Part shown: piece by piece, positions 49,141 to 59,212 of the stretch
Layout: every line of letters begins with the position of its first letter
Position numbering within the stretch: position 1 is the first letter of the stretch
From: Prochlorococcus sp. AG-402-O16
Lineage (GTDB): Bacteria > Cyanobacteriota > Cyanobacteriia > PCC-6307 > Cyanobiaceae
Assembly: GCA_003216415.1 (NCBI GenBank)
Contig: QCIY01000005.1
Span: forward strand, 25,689 to 89,688
Reading direction: 5' to 3'
DNA length: 64,000 nucleotides
The notes under the pieces: generated by a model
What the model was told of the DNA's origin: nothing
The model's input: the letters and a program-made list of their open reading frames with translations, nothing else
The model's database searches: none
Position numbers and translations under genes: made by a program

Positions 49141-49393
49141 TAAGGGTTAATTTATTAGATTCATCATGACAAACGATAACTTGTAAGTCCACCCCATGTA
49201 ACGTCTTGAATATTAATTAAAAGTGAAAATGTATTTTTTTTATTTCTTAGGAAATAAAAATTCAATAAATAATTGATCAAAACATTAATACAATTAAAAT
49301 ATAGTTGATAACAAAATTTTCAATTTCCTCATAGAAAATACTTTTTTAAAAATAACTAGTAAAAACAATAATCTAGTTAAAAGATTTAGAGCA

Positions 49394-50173
49394 TTGAAAA
49401 GCCGATCTTCTCGCAAAGACAAAGACTTTTTTTGCATAGAGGGCACTCATCTCATTGAAGAATTGTTGAAGTCTGGAAAAAATCCTTCAAAAATTTTAGT
49501 TACCGAAAAATGGCTAAGAAAGAATCAAAATCTAAGCAAAAAATTTCATCAGTCATCAATAAATATTGTCTCAGAGCAAGTTTTGGCATCTGCGATTTCA
49601 ACAATTAATCCAGATGGTATAGCAGCTTTAGTAGAGATTTCAGCAATACCTAATTATCAATTTGATAGGAAAGATGATTTTGTTCTTGTTCTTGACAGGA
49701 TTCAAGATCCTGGGAATATGGGTAATCTTTTTAGAACTGCTTTAGCTGCGGGTGTTGATGCAATTTTTTTAGCTGGAGGTGCGCACCCATTAGGCCAAAA
49801 GGTGTTAAGAGCATCCTCTGGTGCAGTTTTTCATCTGCCATTTTTAAGATTTGATGGATCTGAAGAAGAAATATTAAATTCTTTACTTAGGTCTTTGTCT
49901 GAATTATCAAATGCAGGATTTAAGATTTTCTCTACTAGTAGCCATAATGAGAGTTCACAAAAACCTTCAAAACCTTACTGGGAAGTTGATTGGTCTAGAC
50001 GTACAGCATTAATTTTGGGTAATGAAGGTCAAGGTATTCATAAAAAAATTCAAGAAGCTTTTAATGAAACAATTACAATTCCGCATAGTGAGCTTGTAGA
50101 ATCATTGAATGTGGCTTGTGTTGCAGTTCCGTTATTACTAGAACGAAAAAGAGTCGCATACACCTCTAAATAA
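49394..50173 (+). CDS. SpoU/TrmH-family RNA methyltransferase, start uncertain
   Basis: The 259 residues from TTG 49394 have the SpoU pattern: RKDKDFFCIEGTHLIEELL in the substrate-binding domain, then the knot-forming VLVLDRIQDPGNMGNLFRTA, ALILGNEGQGI and ESLNVACVAVPLLLE. The family is a 2'-O-ribose methyltransferase of rRNA or tRNA. The conserved N-terminal ITSKNNNLVKRFRAL lies in frame just upstream (49352-49393), with no ATG, GTG or TTG back to a stop at 49295, so the true start is probably a rare codon upstream. lpd follows after 11 bases. Confidence 0.85.
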   Translation: MKSRSSRKDKDFFCIEGTHLIEELLKSGKNPSKILVTEKWLRKNQNLSKKFHQSSINIVSEQVLASAISTINPDGIAALVEISAIPNYQFDRKDDFVLVLDRIQDPGNMGNLFRTALAAGVDAIFLAGGAHPLGQKVLRASSGAVFHLPFLRFDGSEEEILNSLLRSLSELSNAGFKIFSTSSHNESSQKPSKPYWEVDWSRRTALILGNEGQGIHKKIQEAFNETITIPHSELVESLNVACVAVPLLLERKRVAYTSK

Positions 50174-50184
50174 ATAAATAAAAA

Positions 50185-51624
50185 GTGACTGATTCAAGTT
50201 TTGATTTTGATTTAATCGTAATAGGAGCAGGATATGGAGGTTTTGATGCCGCTAAACATGCTGCTGGTAAGGGACTGAAAGTCGCAATAGTAGAATCTTC
50301 TGATATGGGAGGCACTTGTGTTAACAAAGGTTGTGTTCCATCTAAAGCTCTTTTGGCTGCAAGTGGAAAAGTTAGAGAAATAGCTAATTATGAATATTTA
50401 GCAAAATTTGGTATACATGCTTCACCAGTAAGGTTCGAGAGATCAAAGATTGCAGATCATGCAAATAATTTAGTTTTAAATGTTAGAGAAAATTTAACAA
50501 AAACTCTTAAAAGGAGTGGAGTTGAAATTATTTTGGGTATTGGAAGAATTGAAGGAAATCAAAAAGTAGGTGTAAGAGATAAAAACGGAATTGATAAAAT
50601 TTTCACATGTAAGAATATTGTTATAGCAACAGGCTCTTCTCCTTTTGTGCCCCGTGGAATAACTCTGGATAATAGGACCGTATTTACTAGCGATGATGCG
50701 GTTAAACTTGAGTGGCTTCCAAGATGGATAGCAATTATTGGAAGCGGATATATAGGTCTAGAATTTGCTGATGTTTATACTGCGCTTGGTTGTGAAGTTA
50801 CCATGATCGAGGCTTTGGAGAATATTATGCCAACATTTGATCCAGACATCACTAAAATTGCTAAGAAGAACCTTATTCAAGCAAGAGATATAGAAACAAA
50901 ATCAAATGTCTTTGCGACAAAAATAACACCTGGATGCCCTGTAAAAATAGAACTGACTGATGCAAAATCTAAGGAAGTTGTAGAAACTTTAGAAGTTGAC
51001 GCTGTACTAGTCGCAACTGGCAGAAGTCCTAATAGTAATAACTTAAATCTTGAGTCGGTTGGTATCGAAACAGTAAAAGGTTTCATTCCTGTAGATGATC
51101 AAATGAGAGTTAAGAATGGTGATGAAATAATACCTAACATTTGGGCTGTTGGAGATGTAACGGGCAAACTAATGCTTGCCCATACAGCTGCAGCGCAGGG
51201 TACTATTGCTGTTGATAATATTTGCGGTGGTAATGTCGAAATTAACTATAAAAGTATCCCCGCAGCAACCTTTACTCACCCAGAGATAAGTTCAGTTGGT
51301 CTCTCTGAAGTTGAAGCTAAAGAGATATCTACAAAAGAAAATTTTACTTTGGGAGTTGTCAAAAGTTTCTTTAAGGCTAATTCAAAAGCATTGGCTGAAT
51401 TAGAGAGTGATGGATTGCTAAAGTTGCTTTTCAACAAAGATAATGGGAAAGTATTAGGGGCTCATATTTTTGGGTTACATGCAGCTGATTTAATTCAAGA
51501 AATTTCGAACGCTATTTCAAGGAACCAGGATGTAATTGAATTATCTAAAGAAGTTCATACTCATCCTACTCTTAGTGAAGTAGTTGAGGTCGCATATAAA
51601 CAGGCGGCTTCTCAAATAAAATAA
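50185..51624 (+). CDS. lpdA: dihydrolipoyl dehydrogenase
   Basis: E3 component of the pyruvate dehydrogenase complex, also usable by glycine cleavage. A 479-residue flavoprotein with N-terminal FAD motif VIGAGYGGFDAAKHA, the redox disulfide GGTCVNKGCVPSK, an NAD motif GSGYIGLEFADVY, and the C-terminal HTHPTLSEVVE with the active-site histidine. The start is GTG. The E1 alpha gene pdhA is also in this window (60155-61192). trpC follows after 12 bases. Confidence 0.95.
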   Translation: MTDSSFDFDLIVIGAGYGGFDAAKHAAGKGLKVAIVESSDMGGTCVNKGCVPSKALLAASGKVREIANYEYLAKFGIHASPVRFERSKIADHANNLVLNVRENLTKTLKRSGVEIILGIGRIEGNQKVGVRDKNGIDKIFTCKNIVIATGSSPFVPRGITLDNRTVFTSDDAVKLEWLPRWIAIIGSGYIGLEFADVYTALGCEVTMIEALENIMPTFDPDITKIAKKNLIQARDIETKSNVFATKITPGCPVKIELTDAKSKEVVETLEVDAVLVATGRSPNSNNLNLESVGIETVKGFIPVDDQMRVKNGDEIIPNIWAVGDVTGKLMLAHTAAAQGTIAVDNICGGNVEINYKSIPAATFTHPEISSVGLSEVEAKEISTKENFTLGVVKSFFKANSKALAELESDGLLKLLFNKDNGKVLGAHIFGLHAADLIQEISNAISRNQDVIELSKEVHTHPTLSEVVEVAYKQAASQIK

Positions 51625-51636
51625 TATCTAAAATTA

Positions 51637-52524
51637 ATGGAGATACGACGCAGGCCACCAAATCCAACAGTAAGGGTAGAAAATTTAGAATATGCTGTAC
51701 CTCATAGAGAAGCACAAGCAAAAAACATTCTGGAAGAAATTGTATGGCACAAGGATATTGAAATTAAGAATTTTAAAAAAATAGTCTCTTTAAAAGATCT
51801 CATTAAAAAGATTGAAAAACTTCCTACTCCCAAAGATTTTTACAAAAATATCTTGGAGTCAAAAATAAAACCAGGAGTTATTGCTGAAATAAAAAAAGCT
51901 AGTCCGAGTAAAGGAGTTATTAGAAAAGATTTTAACCCTGAAAGCATAGCAATTTGTTATGAAGGATTAGGTGCATCATGTATCTCAGTACTTACCGATA
52001 AAAGGTTTTTTCAAGGTAGTTATGAAATACTCGAAACTGTAAGGAAATCAACTAATCTCCCTCTACTCTGCAAAGATTTTATTATTTCTGCTTATCAGAT
52101 TTATAAAGCAAGGGTATCTGGTGCTGATGCAATATTATTAATCGCTGCGATTTTAAGTGATGATGATTTAATTTATTTAAAGAAAATAGCTGATAATTTA
52201 AAGATGAGTGTTCTTGTTGAAGTCCATAACTCTAATGAATTAGAAAGGATTCTAAAGTTAAAATCTTTTAATTTGATTGGAATAAATAATAGGGACTTAA
52301 GGACTTTTAAAACGGATTTAAAAACATCAAAAGAATTGATGCATACGTATGCAGATATATTTTTAAAACAAAATATTATTCCCATAAGTGAATCTGGAAT
52401 TAATTGTGCCGAAGATTTAGAATCGCTTAAATCTATTGGAATCATGGGAGTATTAATTGGTGAAACTTTTATGAGAGAAACTGATATTGAACAATCGTTC
52501 AAGAAATTATTTAACTCAATTTAA
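51637..52524 (+). CDS. trpC: indole-3-glycerol phosphate synthase
   Basis: Tryptophan synthesis. A 295-residue TIM barrel with [68 protein letters not shown] and [12 protein letters not shown], matching TrpC throughout. The first 40 or so residues are an N-terminal extension common in cyanobacteria. Cotranscription with lpdA is likely from the 12-base gap. Confidence 0.96.
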   Translation: MEIRRRPPNPTVRVENLEYAVPHREAQAKNILEEIVWHKDIEIKNFKKIVSLKDLIKKIEKLPTPKDFYKNILESKIKPGVIAEIKKASPSKGVIRKDFNPESIAICYEGLGASCISVLTDKRFFQGSYEILETVRKSTNLPLLCKDFIISAYQIYKARVSGADAILLIAAILSDDDLIYLKKIADNLKMSVLVEVHNSNELERILKLKSFNLIGINNRDLRTFKTDLKTSKELMHTYADIFLKQNIIPISESGINCAEDLESLKSIGIMGVLIGETFMRETDIEQSFKKLFNSI

Positions 52525-52579
52525 TATTGACTTCAAATCGTGCTATAAAATTGAATAAACAGAGTTGTACTGAATATAT

Positions 52580-53251
52580 ATGCAGGCTGTAATTTTAACA
52601 GGCATAGTCGCAGGATTTGTGCATGTAGTTAGTGGCGCTGATCATCTAATTGCAATGGCACCAGCAGCGATTAATAATCCCCAAAAAGCTCTTAAAAATA
52701 GTTTCTCATGGGGCTTGGGACATTCTTCAGGAGTCCTCTTGTTAGCTTTTCTAACGATTTTTATTAAGGATATTACGCCATTAAACAAATTTTCTAGTAT
52801 TGCCGAATTCCTAGTTGGAATTTCACTTCTAATTGTTGGAATATTTGCTATAAAAAATTCTTTTCAATTAAGTATCCACTCGCATTCCCATAAGCATGAG
52901 AATGGAATTGCCCATCGTCACTTTCACTTTCATGTTAAGGAACAAAAAAATAATAAAAAGCACTCACATGCTTTGACTGGTTTAGGCTTGCTACACGGTA
53001 TAGCCGGAGGTTCTCATTTTCTTGCAGTTCTTCCTGCTTTAGCACTACCTTTAACAAGCGCTTGCTTATATTTGATTTCATATTTGATTGGTTCACTAAT
53101 AAGTATGAATCTTTTTACTTGTTTAATATCTTTTACTACCTTTAAAGCAAGTCAAAAATTTATTAAAAGATTAATAGCTGTAGCAGGTGGGCTTTCCTTT
53201 TCTTTGGGATTATTTTGGATTCAAAGAAGTGCTTCTGTTTTTTTGAATTAA
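52580..53251 (+). CDS. NicO/HupE-like metal transporter next to Ni-SOD
   Basis: A 223-residue protein with about six hydrophobic segments. The first has GFVHVVSGADHLIAMAP, which carries the HxxxGxDH signature of nickel/cobalt carriers, and the fifth region has LHGIAGGSHFLAV. Between them is a histidine-rich loop (SHSHKHENG, RHFHFHV, KHSHA). The neighbouring Ni-SOD genes make nickel import the likely role, inferred from context. Its 3' end overlaps the sodX end by 42 bases. Confidence 0.78.
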   Translation: MQAVILTGIVAGFVHVVSGADHLIAMAPAAINNPQKALKNSFSWGLGHSSGVLLLAFLTIFIKDITPLNKFSSIAEFLVGISLLIVGIFAIKNSFQLSIHSHSHKHENGIAHRHFHFHVKEQKNNKKHSHALTGLGLLHGIAGGSHFLAVLPALALPLTSACLYLISYLIGSLISMNLFTCLISFTTFKASQKFIKRLIAVAGGLSFSLGLFWIQRSASVFLN

Positions 53252-53605
53252 AAAATTTTTTAATTTAGGAATAATTAATTTAGAGGTGACAATCCCAATT
53301 ATTTTTTCGTTATTGATTAATCCAAATTTGTTACTATCTTCGCTAAATTCAATATTGTCGCCAATAACCTCAACGTTATTTTGATTTACTGAATTTATTC
53401 TTTTTATTAGGTTTTTATTTTTAGTTGGATGATTAAAAATAACTATTTGTCGATTTTTAAGTATTGATTTATTCTTTTTATATTTTTTAAAAAATACAAT
53501 ATCACCTTCTTTTAGGTAAGGAAACATCGATTCACCACTAATAATCGCGGTTTTTCTTAAACCTAAAAAAAATAAAATAAAATCAAAAAAACTTTTGAAA
53601 ATAAT
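53210..53605 (-). CDS. sodX: Ni-SOD maturation protease SodX, non-standard start
   Basis: An S26 signal-peptidase-like protein. From the first ATG (53527) it begins MFPYLKEGD, but the catalytic serine lies upstream in the same frame as ISGESM (about 53528-53542), and the catalytic lysine is in LIKRINS. The frame continues upstream through a hydrophobic segment to a stop at 53615-53617 without ATG, GTG or TTG. I place the start at ATT 53605 as the best guess; ATC 53611 is possible. SodX removes the leader of Ni-SOD; it follows sodN on the same strand, overlapping or nearly touching it. Confidence 0.78.
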   Translation of the reverse strand: MIFKSFFDFILFFLGLRKTAIISGESMFPYLKEGDIVFFKKYKKNKSILKNRQIVIFNHPTKNKNLIKRINSVNQNNVEVIGDNIEFSEDSNKFGLINNEKIIGIVTSKLIIPKLKNFLIQKNRSTSLNPK

Positions 53606-53610
53606 TCTGA

Positions 53611-54084
53611 TTAACTAGCTTTTACAAAAGCGTCTGATCTTCCTTTTGAAGCCCAGAAAATATTATGAATTTTTTCTACATAACTCATGAGTTCTTCAGC
53701 TTGGGCTAAGTCAATATTAACTTTGCATGCACTGCATAATTTGGCCGCCTTCCAAATGGTTTCATGTAAGTCTGGATAAGTTTCTAAGTGAACTGGTTTA
53801 AAGTAATCTGTCCACAAAATTAGAATCTCTTTCTTTGTTTCTTTTGCTTGCTCTTCTTTAACTGCAACATATCTAGAAAATGTATTACTGTATGTAGCCC
53901 ACTCTGCTGAATCAGTGCTAGAAGGAGCTTCTAATGCAATAAGTTTTTTTGTCATTGATAAAACTGCTTCAGCTGCAACTCTCGTAGATGCTGGGTCGTA
54001 AACACCACAAGGACCATCGCAGTGAGCATGGACTGTCATTGGGGATTTTTTATCTAGAAAAGAATTGATGAATTTACTTAACAT
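53611..54084 (-). CDS. sodN: nickel superoxide dismutase
   Basis: A 157-residue precursor. The nickel hook HCDGPCGVYD begins at H21, with the metal-binding H21, C22 and C26, so the first 20 residues are the leader that a SodX protease removes to expose the N-terminal histidine. Later VHAHC and LCSACKVNIDL segments fit the four-helix Ni-SOD fold. Ni-SOD lets marine picocyanobacteria remove superoxide without iron. It is followed by sodX and faces the NicO-like gene. Confidence 0.96.
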   Translation of the reverse strand: MLSKFINSFLDKKSPMTVHAHCDGPCGVYDPASTRVAAEAVLSMTKKLIALEAPSSTDSAEWATYSNTFSRYVAVKEEQAKETKKEILILWTDYFKPVHLETYPDLHETIWKAAKLCSACKVNIDLAQAEELMSYVEKIHNIFWASKGRSDAFVKAS

Positions 54085-54162
54085 TTCAAATATTTGGTGT
54101 TGTATATATATTACTTGCAGATTAACTAAATTGAAAAGTCTTAGATATTTTTCTTACTTAAT

Positions 54163-54735
54163 TTAATTGACTTTTAATAATTCAACTTCAAATATTAAAG
54201 TCGCATTAGCAGGTATTACATTTCCAGCTCCTCTTGATCCGTATCCAAGTTCCGGAGGTATTGTTAATTTTCTTTTGCCTCCAACTTTCATGCCTGCTAC
54301 ACCTTCGTCCCAACCTTTTATTACTCGTCCAGCACCCAAGGGAAAGCTGAATGGAGCTCTGCCGATACTGGTATCAAATTGTGTCCCGTCTTCTAGTGTT
54401 CCTGTATAATTTACAGTAACTGTTTGCCCAGCACTTGCCTCATCTCCTTCCCCGTTTACGATATCTGCAATAATTAGACCACTTTCTGTAGTCCTTGAAT
54501 TGTTGTCTGATGGTGTTTCTTCTGCCATAGCGAAAAGTATAGGATTTGGATCTGATGGGTCTAGTTCAAATAAATTATTATTTGAGACATTTGATGATTT
54601 TGCAACAGGTGATCTTTGAACTGACTGAGTTTCTGATTCAGCAGCATTAACAACTTGAGGTGAATTAAATTGACTGAAAAGAGTTAATGAAACACAAAAA
54701 ACAAAAACTGCAAAACTAATAAAGACTTCTTTCAC
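54163..54735 (-). CDS. exported FKBP-type peptidyl-prolyl isomerase
   Basis: A 190-residue protein with an N-terminal signal/anchor segment (about residues 3-22, [16 protein letters not shown]), a low-complexity linker to about residue 85, and a C-terminal FKBP domain with [45 protein letters not shown] and IFEVELL. It catalyses proline isomerisation, probably on the periplasmic or lumenal side. It lies 78 bases downstream of sodN on the same strand's opposite end. Confidence 0.92.
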   Translation of the reverse strand: MKEVFISFAVFVFCVSLTLFSQFNSPQVVNAAESETQSVQRSPVAKSSNVSNNNLFELDPSDPNPILFAMAEETPSDNNSRTTESGLIIADIVNGEGDEASAGQTVTVNYTGTLEDGTQFDTSIGRAPFSFPLGAGRVIKGWDEGVAGMKVGGKRKLTIPPELGYGSRGAGNVIPANATLIFEVELLKVN

Positions 54736-54821
54736 TTAAATTTTGAAAGTTACTAAAACTTAGTCTACAGAATGAAGGTACAATAAATGGGTGATTATAA
54801 ATTTAATTTCGTAATTTTAGA

Positions 54822-56309
54822 TTGTTAATCCCAACTCAAATTAAAAGTCTAAGACAATATTTTTACCCTTGTTTAGGAGGGATTTTAGGAGGAATTTCAG
54901 TTTCAAATCATTTTTGGCTGATTTTTATGCCGATATCATTATTTATTTTATGGAAGGGAAGTGAAAGGAGAATAGCAAATTTTTGTTGGGGTTTTTTCTT
55001 TATCTTGATAAGTCATTCTTGGCTTTATGATCTTCATCCATTGACATGGCTTGGTTTTTCATGGCTTGCAAGTTTAATTATTGCCATTTTAATATTATTA
55101 TTTTGCGCTTTTTTGGGTGGGATATTAGTTTATTTATGGGGATTGTTAGTTGAAATTATTCTCTTGAAAGAGGATGTTTTCAAAATGAAAATATTATCTT
55201 TAACAGTAAAAGTATTTTTTTTATCTTTGACTTGGGGTATTGGTGAATTGATACTTTCTCAAACTCCTTTTTTTTGGATAGGTTTAGGAGAGAGTCTTAT
55301 CCCAGGTGATATTTATCTTGCTGGTTTAGCAAGATGGATTGGTGCAAGTGGTTTATGCGTATTACAAATATTGATTGGATTTTGGATTTTTTATATTCAA
55401 GGTAGATGGGAAAGAAAACTTTACTTTAAAAAAATATTTCTTTTAGGACTTTTGGTTTTAATTTTCTTACATTTATTTGGAGGTTTAACAACTCCAATAA
55501 AAAGAAATTATGAATATCCAGTAGCTATTTGGCAAACTAATATACCAACAAGAGAAAAATTAAAAATAAATGATGAATTTATTGAAGAAAAGCTATCTAC
55601 CGCTCAAAAATATGCTTTATCAAACAAAGCGAAACTTCTTGTTGCTCCTGAAGGAACTCTATCTAATAATTTTTATTTTTCTAAAGGCATTAAGGTTAAT
55701 ACCTTGTCAGGAGGTTTCAGAAATTCAAATAATGAGTTAAGAAGTTCTTTACTCGGATTTCAAATCGGAGATAAATCTTTTACCTCATTTATAGATAAAA
55801 ATAGACTTGTTCCAATAGGTGAAAAAATACCTAGATTTCTAGAAAGTTTTTCAAGAGGATTATCTGCAGTAGGAGGAATTCAACCAGGCTCTGATTCAAG
55901 ATTTTTTGATCCTAAATTTACCCCCCCACTAGCAGTAGCTATATGTTACGAAATTAGTGATGGACTAGAAATAAGAAAGGCTATTAATAGCGGTGCAAAA
56001 CTAATAATAACTGCAGCAAATTTAGATCCATATCCAGCTAAGCTTTATAATCAATTCCTATCTTTGGCTAGATTAAGAAGTATTGAAAATAAGAAAAATA
56101 TTTTACTAGTATCAAATACCGGCCCTTCGGGCTTAGTTCAAGATGATGGAAAAATAATTAAACTTTTAGATTATGATGTTGAGCAAAATGAAATAGTGTT
56201 CCCTAATTTTTCATCCGAAAAGACTTTCTATACAAAATTTGGAGATAAACCTATTTTGTTTTTGTTTATATTATTTATGGGATTAAATTTCTTTTGGAAA
56301 ATTAACTAA
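54822..56309 (+). CDS. lnt: apolipoprotein N-acyltransferase
   Basis: Adds the third acyl chain to lipoproteins. The 495-residue protein has several N-terminal membrane helices, then a nitrilase-like domain with the catalytic Glu in LLVAPEGTL, and the nucleophile Cys in AICYEISDG, and a final C-terminal helix. The start is TTG. The end overlaps the mnmA end by 8 bases. Confidence 0.92.
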   Translation: MLIPTQIKSLRQYFYPCLGGILGGISVSNHFWLIFMPISLFILWKGSERRIANFCWGFFFILISHSWLYDLHPLTWLGFSWLASLIIAILILLFCAFLGGILVYLWGLLVEIILLKEDVFKMKILSLTVKVFFLSLTWGIGELILSQTPFFWIGLGESLIPGDIYLAGLARWIGASGLCVLQILIGFWIFYIQGRWERKLYFKKIFLLGLLVLIFLHLFGGLTTPIKRNYEYPVAIWQTNIPTREKLKINDEFIEEKLSTAQKYALSNKAKLLVAPEGTLSNNFYFSKGIKVNTLSGGFRNSNNELRSSLLGFQIGDKSFTSFIDKNRLVPIGEKIPRFLESFSRGLSAVGGIQPGSDSRFFDPKFTPPLAVAICYEISDGLEIRKAINSGAKLIITAANLDPYPAKLYNQFLSLARLRSIENKKNILLVSNTGPSGLVQDDGKIIKLLDYDVEQNEIVFPNFSSEKTFYTKFGDKPILFLFILFMGLNFFWKIN

Positions 56310-57459
56310 TTAATCCACCACCTAATAGAATATCTCCTTTATAAAAAACTGCAGCTTGTCCTGGCGTTACAGAACTTTGACTTTCTTCAAAAATTAATTT
56401 AAATGTTGTAGTTGTATTATCTAAATTTTTCAAAGGTATTAATGTACCTTTTACTGGATTACTTCTATATCTGATTTGTGCTTCTACTTCTATCTCTTGC
56501 TCAGGTTCTTCGATTGAAACCCAGTTCACCTTACTAATTATTGCTTCTTTATTAAATAGATCACTTTTATCTGCTACATAAACTATGTTTTTTACCCTGT
56601 CTAAACTTTTTACATATAGTGGTTCTGGCCAAGCAATGCCCAACCCTTTTCTTTGACCTACCGTAAAGTGCTGAATTCCATTGTGCGTCCCAAGGACTTT
56701 CCCATTTACATGCACAATTTCTCCTTCTTTGGTTTCTATGTGTTTGTCGATAAATATCTGCATTGATCCATAATGCTCAACTAAACATAAATCTTGACTT
56801 TCTGGTTTTTGAGCAGTTCTAAGGCCTAATCTGAGGGCCTCCCTTCTTGTTTCTTCTTTTTTCATTTCACCAAGAGGAAATTCTAATCTGCTTAGTACTT
56901 CTTGAGAAAGAGAATAAAGAAAATAACTTTGGTCTTTGTTTTCGTCAGCACCTCTAAGAAGAAGGAATTCCCTAAATACAAGGCTCTTACAATCAAGTGT
57001 TTTAGCATAAGATGATTTATTTATCCTTGCGTAATGTCCGGTCGCAATATGAGTAAAGTCTTTTTTGCTTATTGCGTAATTAAGCATCTCATCAAACTTT
57101 ACGTTTTTATTGCACATCGAACATGGAAGTGGAGTGAATCCTTTCTCATAGCTTTCAGTAGTTTTTTTAATAACTTCTCTTTCGAAAATTTCTCTTGAAT
57201 CTATTATTTTATGATTAATTCCTAAATCTTCACAAAGGCCAGCAGCATCTACTAATCCTTCAGAACAACAAGAGCCTTTTCCTTTCATTAACCAAAGAGT
57301 CAATCCTTCAACATCCCAGCCACTTTCGACAAGAAGAGCAGCTGAAAGCGAACTATCTACACCACCAGAAAGACCCACAACAATATTTTTCTTCTTCTTG
57401 GTTTTATTATTAGTAGAAAAACAGTTCTCTAATTTTTTATCCTTTTGTGTTTTTAACAT
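56302..57459 (-). CDS. mnmA: tRNA-specific 2-thiouridylase MnmA
   Basis: Thiolates U34 of tRNA-Lys, Glu and Gln. A 385-residue protein with the PP-loop [10 protein letters not shown], the catalytic cysteine region [34 protein letters not shown] and a C-terminal [13 protein letters not shown] segment. An N-terminal 25-residue basic extension precedes the conserved start. It faces lnt. Confidence 0.95.
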   Translation of the reverse strand: MLKTQKDKKLENCFSTNNKTKKKKNIVVGLSGGVDSSLSAALLVESGWDVEGLTLWLMKGKGSCCSEGLVDAAGLCEDLGINHKIIDSREIFEREVIKKTTESYEKGFTPLPCSMCNKNVKFDEMLNYAISKKDFTHIATGHYARINKSSYAKTLDCKSLVFREFLLLRGADENKDQSYFLYSLSQEVLSRLEFPLGEMKKEETRREALRLGLRTAQKPESQDLCLVEHYGSMQIFIDKHIETKEGEIVHVNGKVLGTHNGIQHFTVGQRKGLGIAWPEPLYVKSLDRVKNIVYVADKSDLFNKEAIISKVNWVSIEEPEQEIEVEAQIRYRSNPVKGTLIPLKNLDNTTTTFKLIFEESQSSVTPGQAAVFYKGDILLGGGLIS

Positions 57460-57505
57460 GGAAGTTTAAATTGTTGAACAGTACTTAAATTGCTTTGTAC
57501 TAATT

Positions 57506-59071
57506 ATGAATGAAATTGGATGGCCAACAATTGATTCAAGACATTTAATTGTTGATTCAAACCAAATGTTGATCTTAGAGAAAGAAATGTTTTCGGATGG
57601 GATGCCCCAAGAAGCATTGATGGAAAAAGCTGGTATTCAAATTAGTATATGGCTCTTGAAAAGAAAACCTCTCCTAAAGAATGGAATAACCATTTTTATA
57701 GGTCCTGGGCATAATGGTGGGGATGGCGCCATAATAGCTAGAGAGCTTTTCTTGAAAGGTTATTTAGTCAAGGTATGGTGTCCATTCCCTATTAAAAAAA
57801 CATTAACAAATGATCATATTGATTATCTTACATCTATTGGTGTAACAAAATTAGTCGATCCTCCCGATCCGAGTGGAAAAGAACTCTGGATTGATGCTGT
57901 TTTTGGCAATAATCAAACAAGAAAAGTTGATAATAAATTAATTAAATTGTTTAATGAAAAATTTAATAATAAATATGGCAAGGTAATAAGTATTGATGTC
58001 CCTACGGGATTATGTCCTAATAAAGGAAAGCCTTTTTTAGATGATGCAGCAAAAGCAGACTATACCTTAGCCATTGGTCTCAATAAGATTGGTTTAACCC
58101 AAGATTCCGCATTACCCTTTATTGGAGAATTACACCACATTGATATTGGGATACCTATTAATAAACTATTAAATGTTGAAGAAAAAATTTTTAAGGTTAC
58201 TTATAAAGATTTAAAAAATATTGAGCTACCTTCTCTACCAAAAAATTGCAACAAATATAAAAGGGGAAGAACTTTAATAATTGCAGGAAGTGAAAAATAT
58301 CCAGGGGCAGCATTCTTGGTAACAAAAGGAGCAATAGCAAGTGGAGCAGGTTTTATATCTGCTATTTTGCCTGAGTTAGTTGCTGAATCTATTTGGCAAG
58401 TTGCCCCAGAAATAGTTTTAAAAGGAACTATGAAATGCAATCAATATGGAAATGCATCTTTATATGATTCATTAAACAATATTGATCTAAGTGTATATGA
58501 TTCATTAGCTATAGGACCTGGAATTGGCTTAGATAATGATGATTGGCAGAAATCAACAGACTACCTTACTGGTTTTGAAGGATTATTGATTTTGGATGCA
58601 GATGCACTCAATAGAATTTCAGAATCTAAATTAGGATCAAAATTCTTTTTAAAGAGAAAATTTAAAACATGGATTACACCTCATAGCAAAGAATTTTTAA
58701 GATTATTCCCTGACATAAAATGTGAGACTAATATTGGGCTAGCTATTAATGCGGCAAAAGAATTTAATATTAGTGTTTTATTGAAGGGAGCTAATAGCAT
58801 AGTTGCTGACGATAAAAAAACATGGCAACTTTTTGGGACCGATTCTCAAACAGCCAGAGCTGGATTGGGTGATCTTTTATCAGGCTTTTTAGCTGGCAGT
58901 TCTGCGATTGATTTAACCATTAGTAAAAATATAACCACTGATTTTTTTGCTAAATATGTGCTTTTACATTCATTTGCTGCTTCAAAGTGTAAAAAAGGGT
59001 CAAATGCAGCTGCTATTGGGAATGAACTATCTAAATTAATGAGAAATAGAAAAACGAGGCAAATATCTTGA
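57506..59071 (+). CDS. nnrD: bifunctional NAD(P)H-hydrate epimerase/dehydratase
   Basis: Repairs hydrated NAD(P)H. A 521-residue fusion: an N-terminal YjeF_N epimerase domain (about 1-220) with GPGHNGGDGAIIAREL and ISIDVPTGL, and a C-terminal carbohydrate kinase-like dehydratase domain with AGSEKYPGAAFLVTKGA, IGPGIGL, LLKGANSIVADD and AGLGDLLSGFLAG. It is transcribed alone, divergent from mnmA by 46 bases and upstream of the sigma factor gene. Confidence 0.93.
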   Translation: MNEIGWPTIDSRHLIVDSNQMLILEKEMFSDGMPQEALMEKAGIQISIWLLKRKPLLKNGITIFIGPGHNGGDGAIIARELFLKGYLVKVWCPFPIKKTLTNDHIDYLTSIGVTKLVDPPDPSGKELWIDAVFGNNQTRKVDNKLIKLFNEKFNNKYGKVISIDVPTGLCPNKGKPFLDDAAKADYTLAIGLNKIGLTQDSALPFIGELHHIDIGIPINKLLNVEEKIFKVTYKDLKNIELPSLPKNCNKYKRGRTLIIAGSEKYPGAAFLVTKGAIASGAGFISAILPELVAESIWQVAPEIVLKGTMKCNQYGNASLYDSLNNIDLSVYDSLAIGPGIGLDNDDWQKSTDYLTGFEGLLILDADALNRISESKLGSKFFLKRKFKTWITPHSKEFLRLFPDIKCETNIGLAINAAKEFNISVLLKGANSIVADDKKTWQLFGTDSQTARAGLGDLLSGFLAGSSAIDLTISKNITTDFFAKYVLLHSFAASKCKKGSNAAAIGNELSKLMRNRKTRQIS

Positions 59072-59212
59072 AAGAAACAATTTAATTGAGTTATTTATAG
59101 TTTTTAACACATAAATATACAAATATTACATGAAATCTGAAGCCCGCATTAAATATTTGGCTATTTCCTAAAAAATGTAGGAGAGTTTTAATACCTTAAT
59201 TTAGGTCAAACG

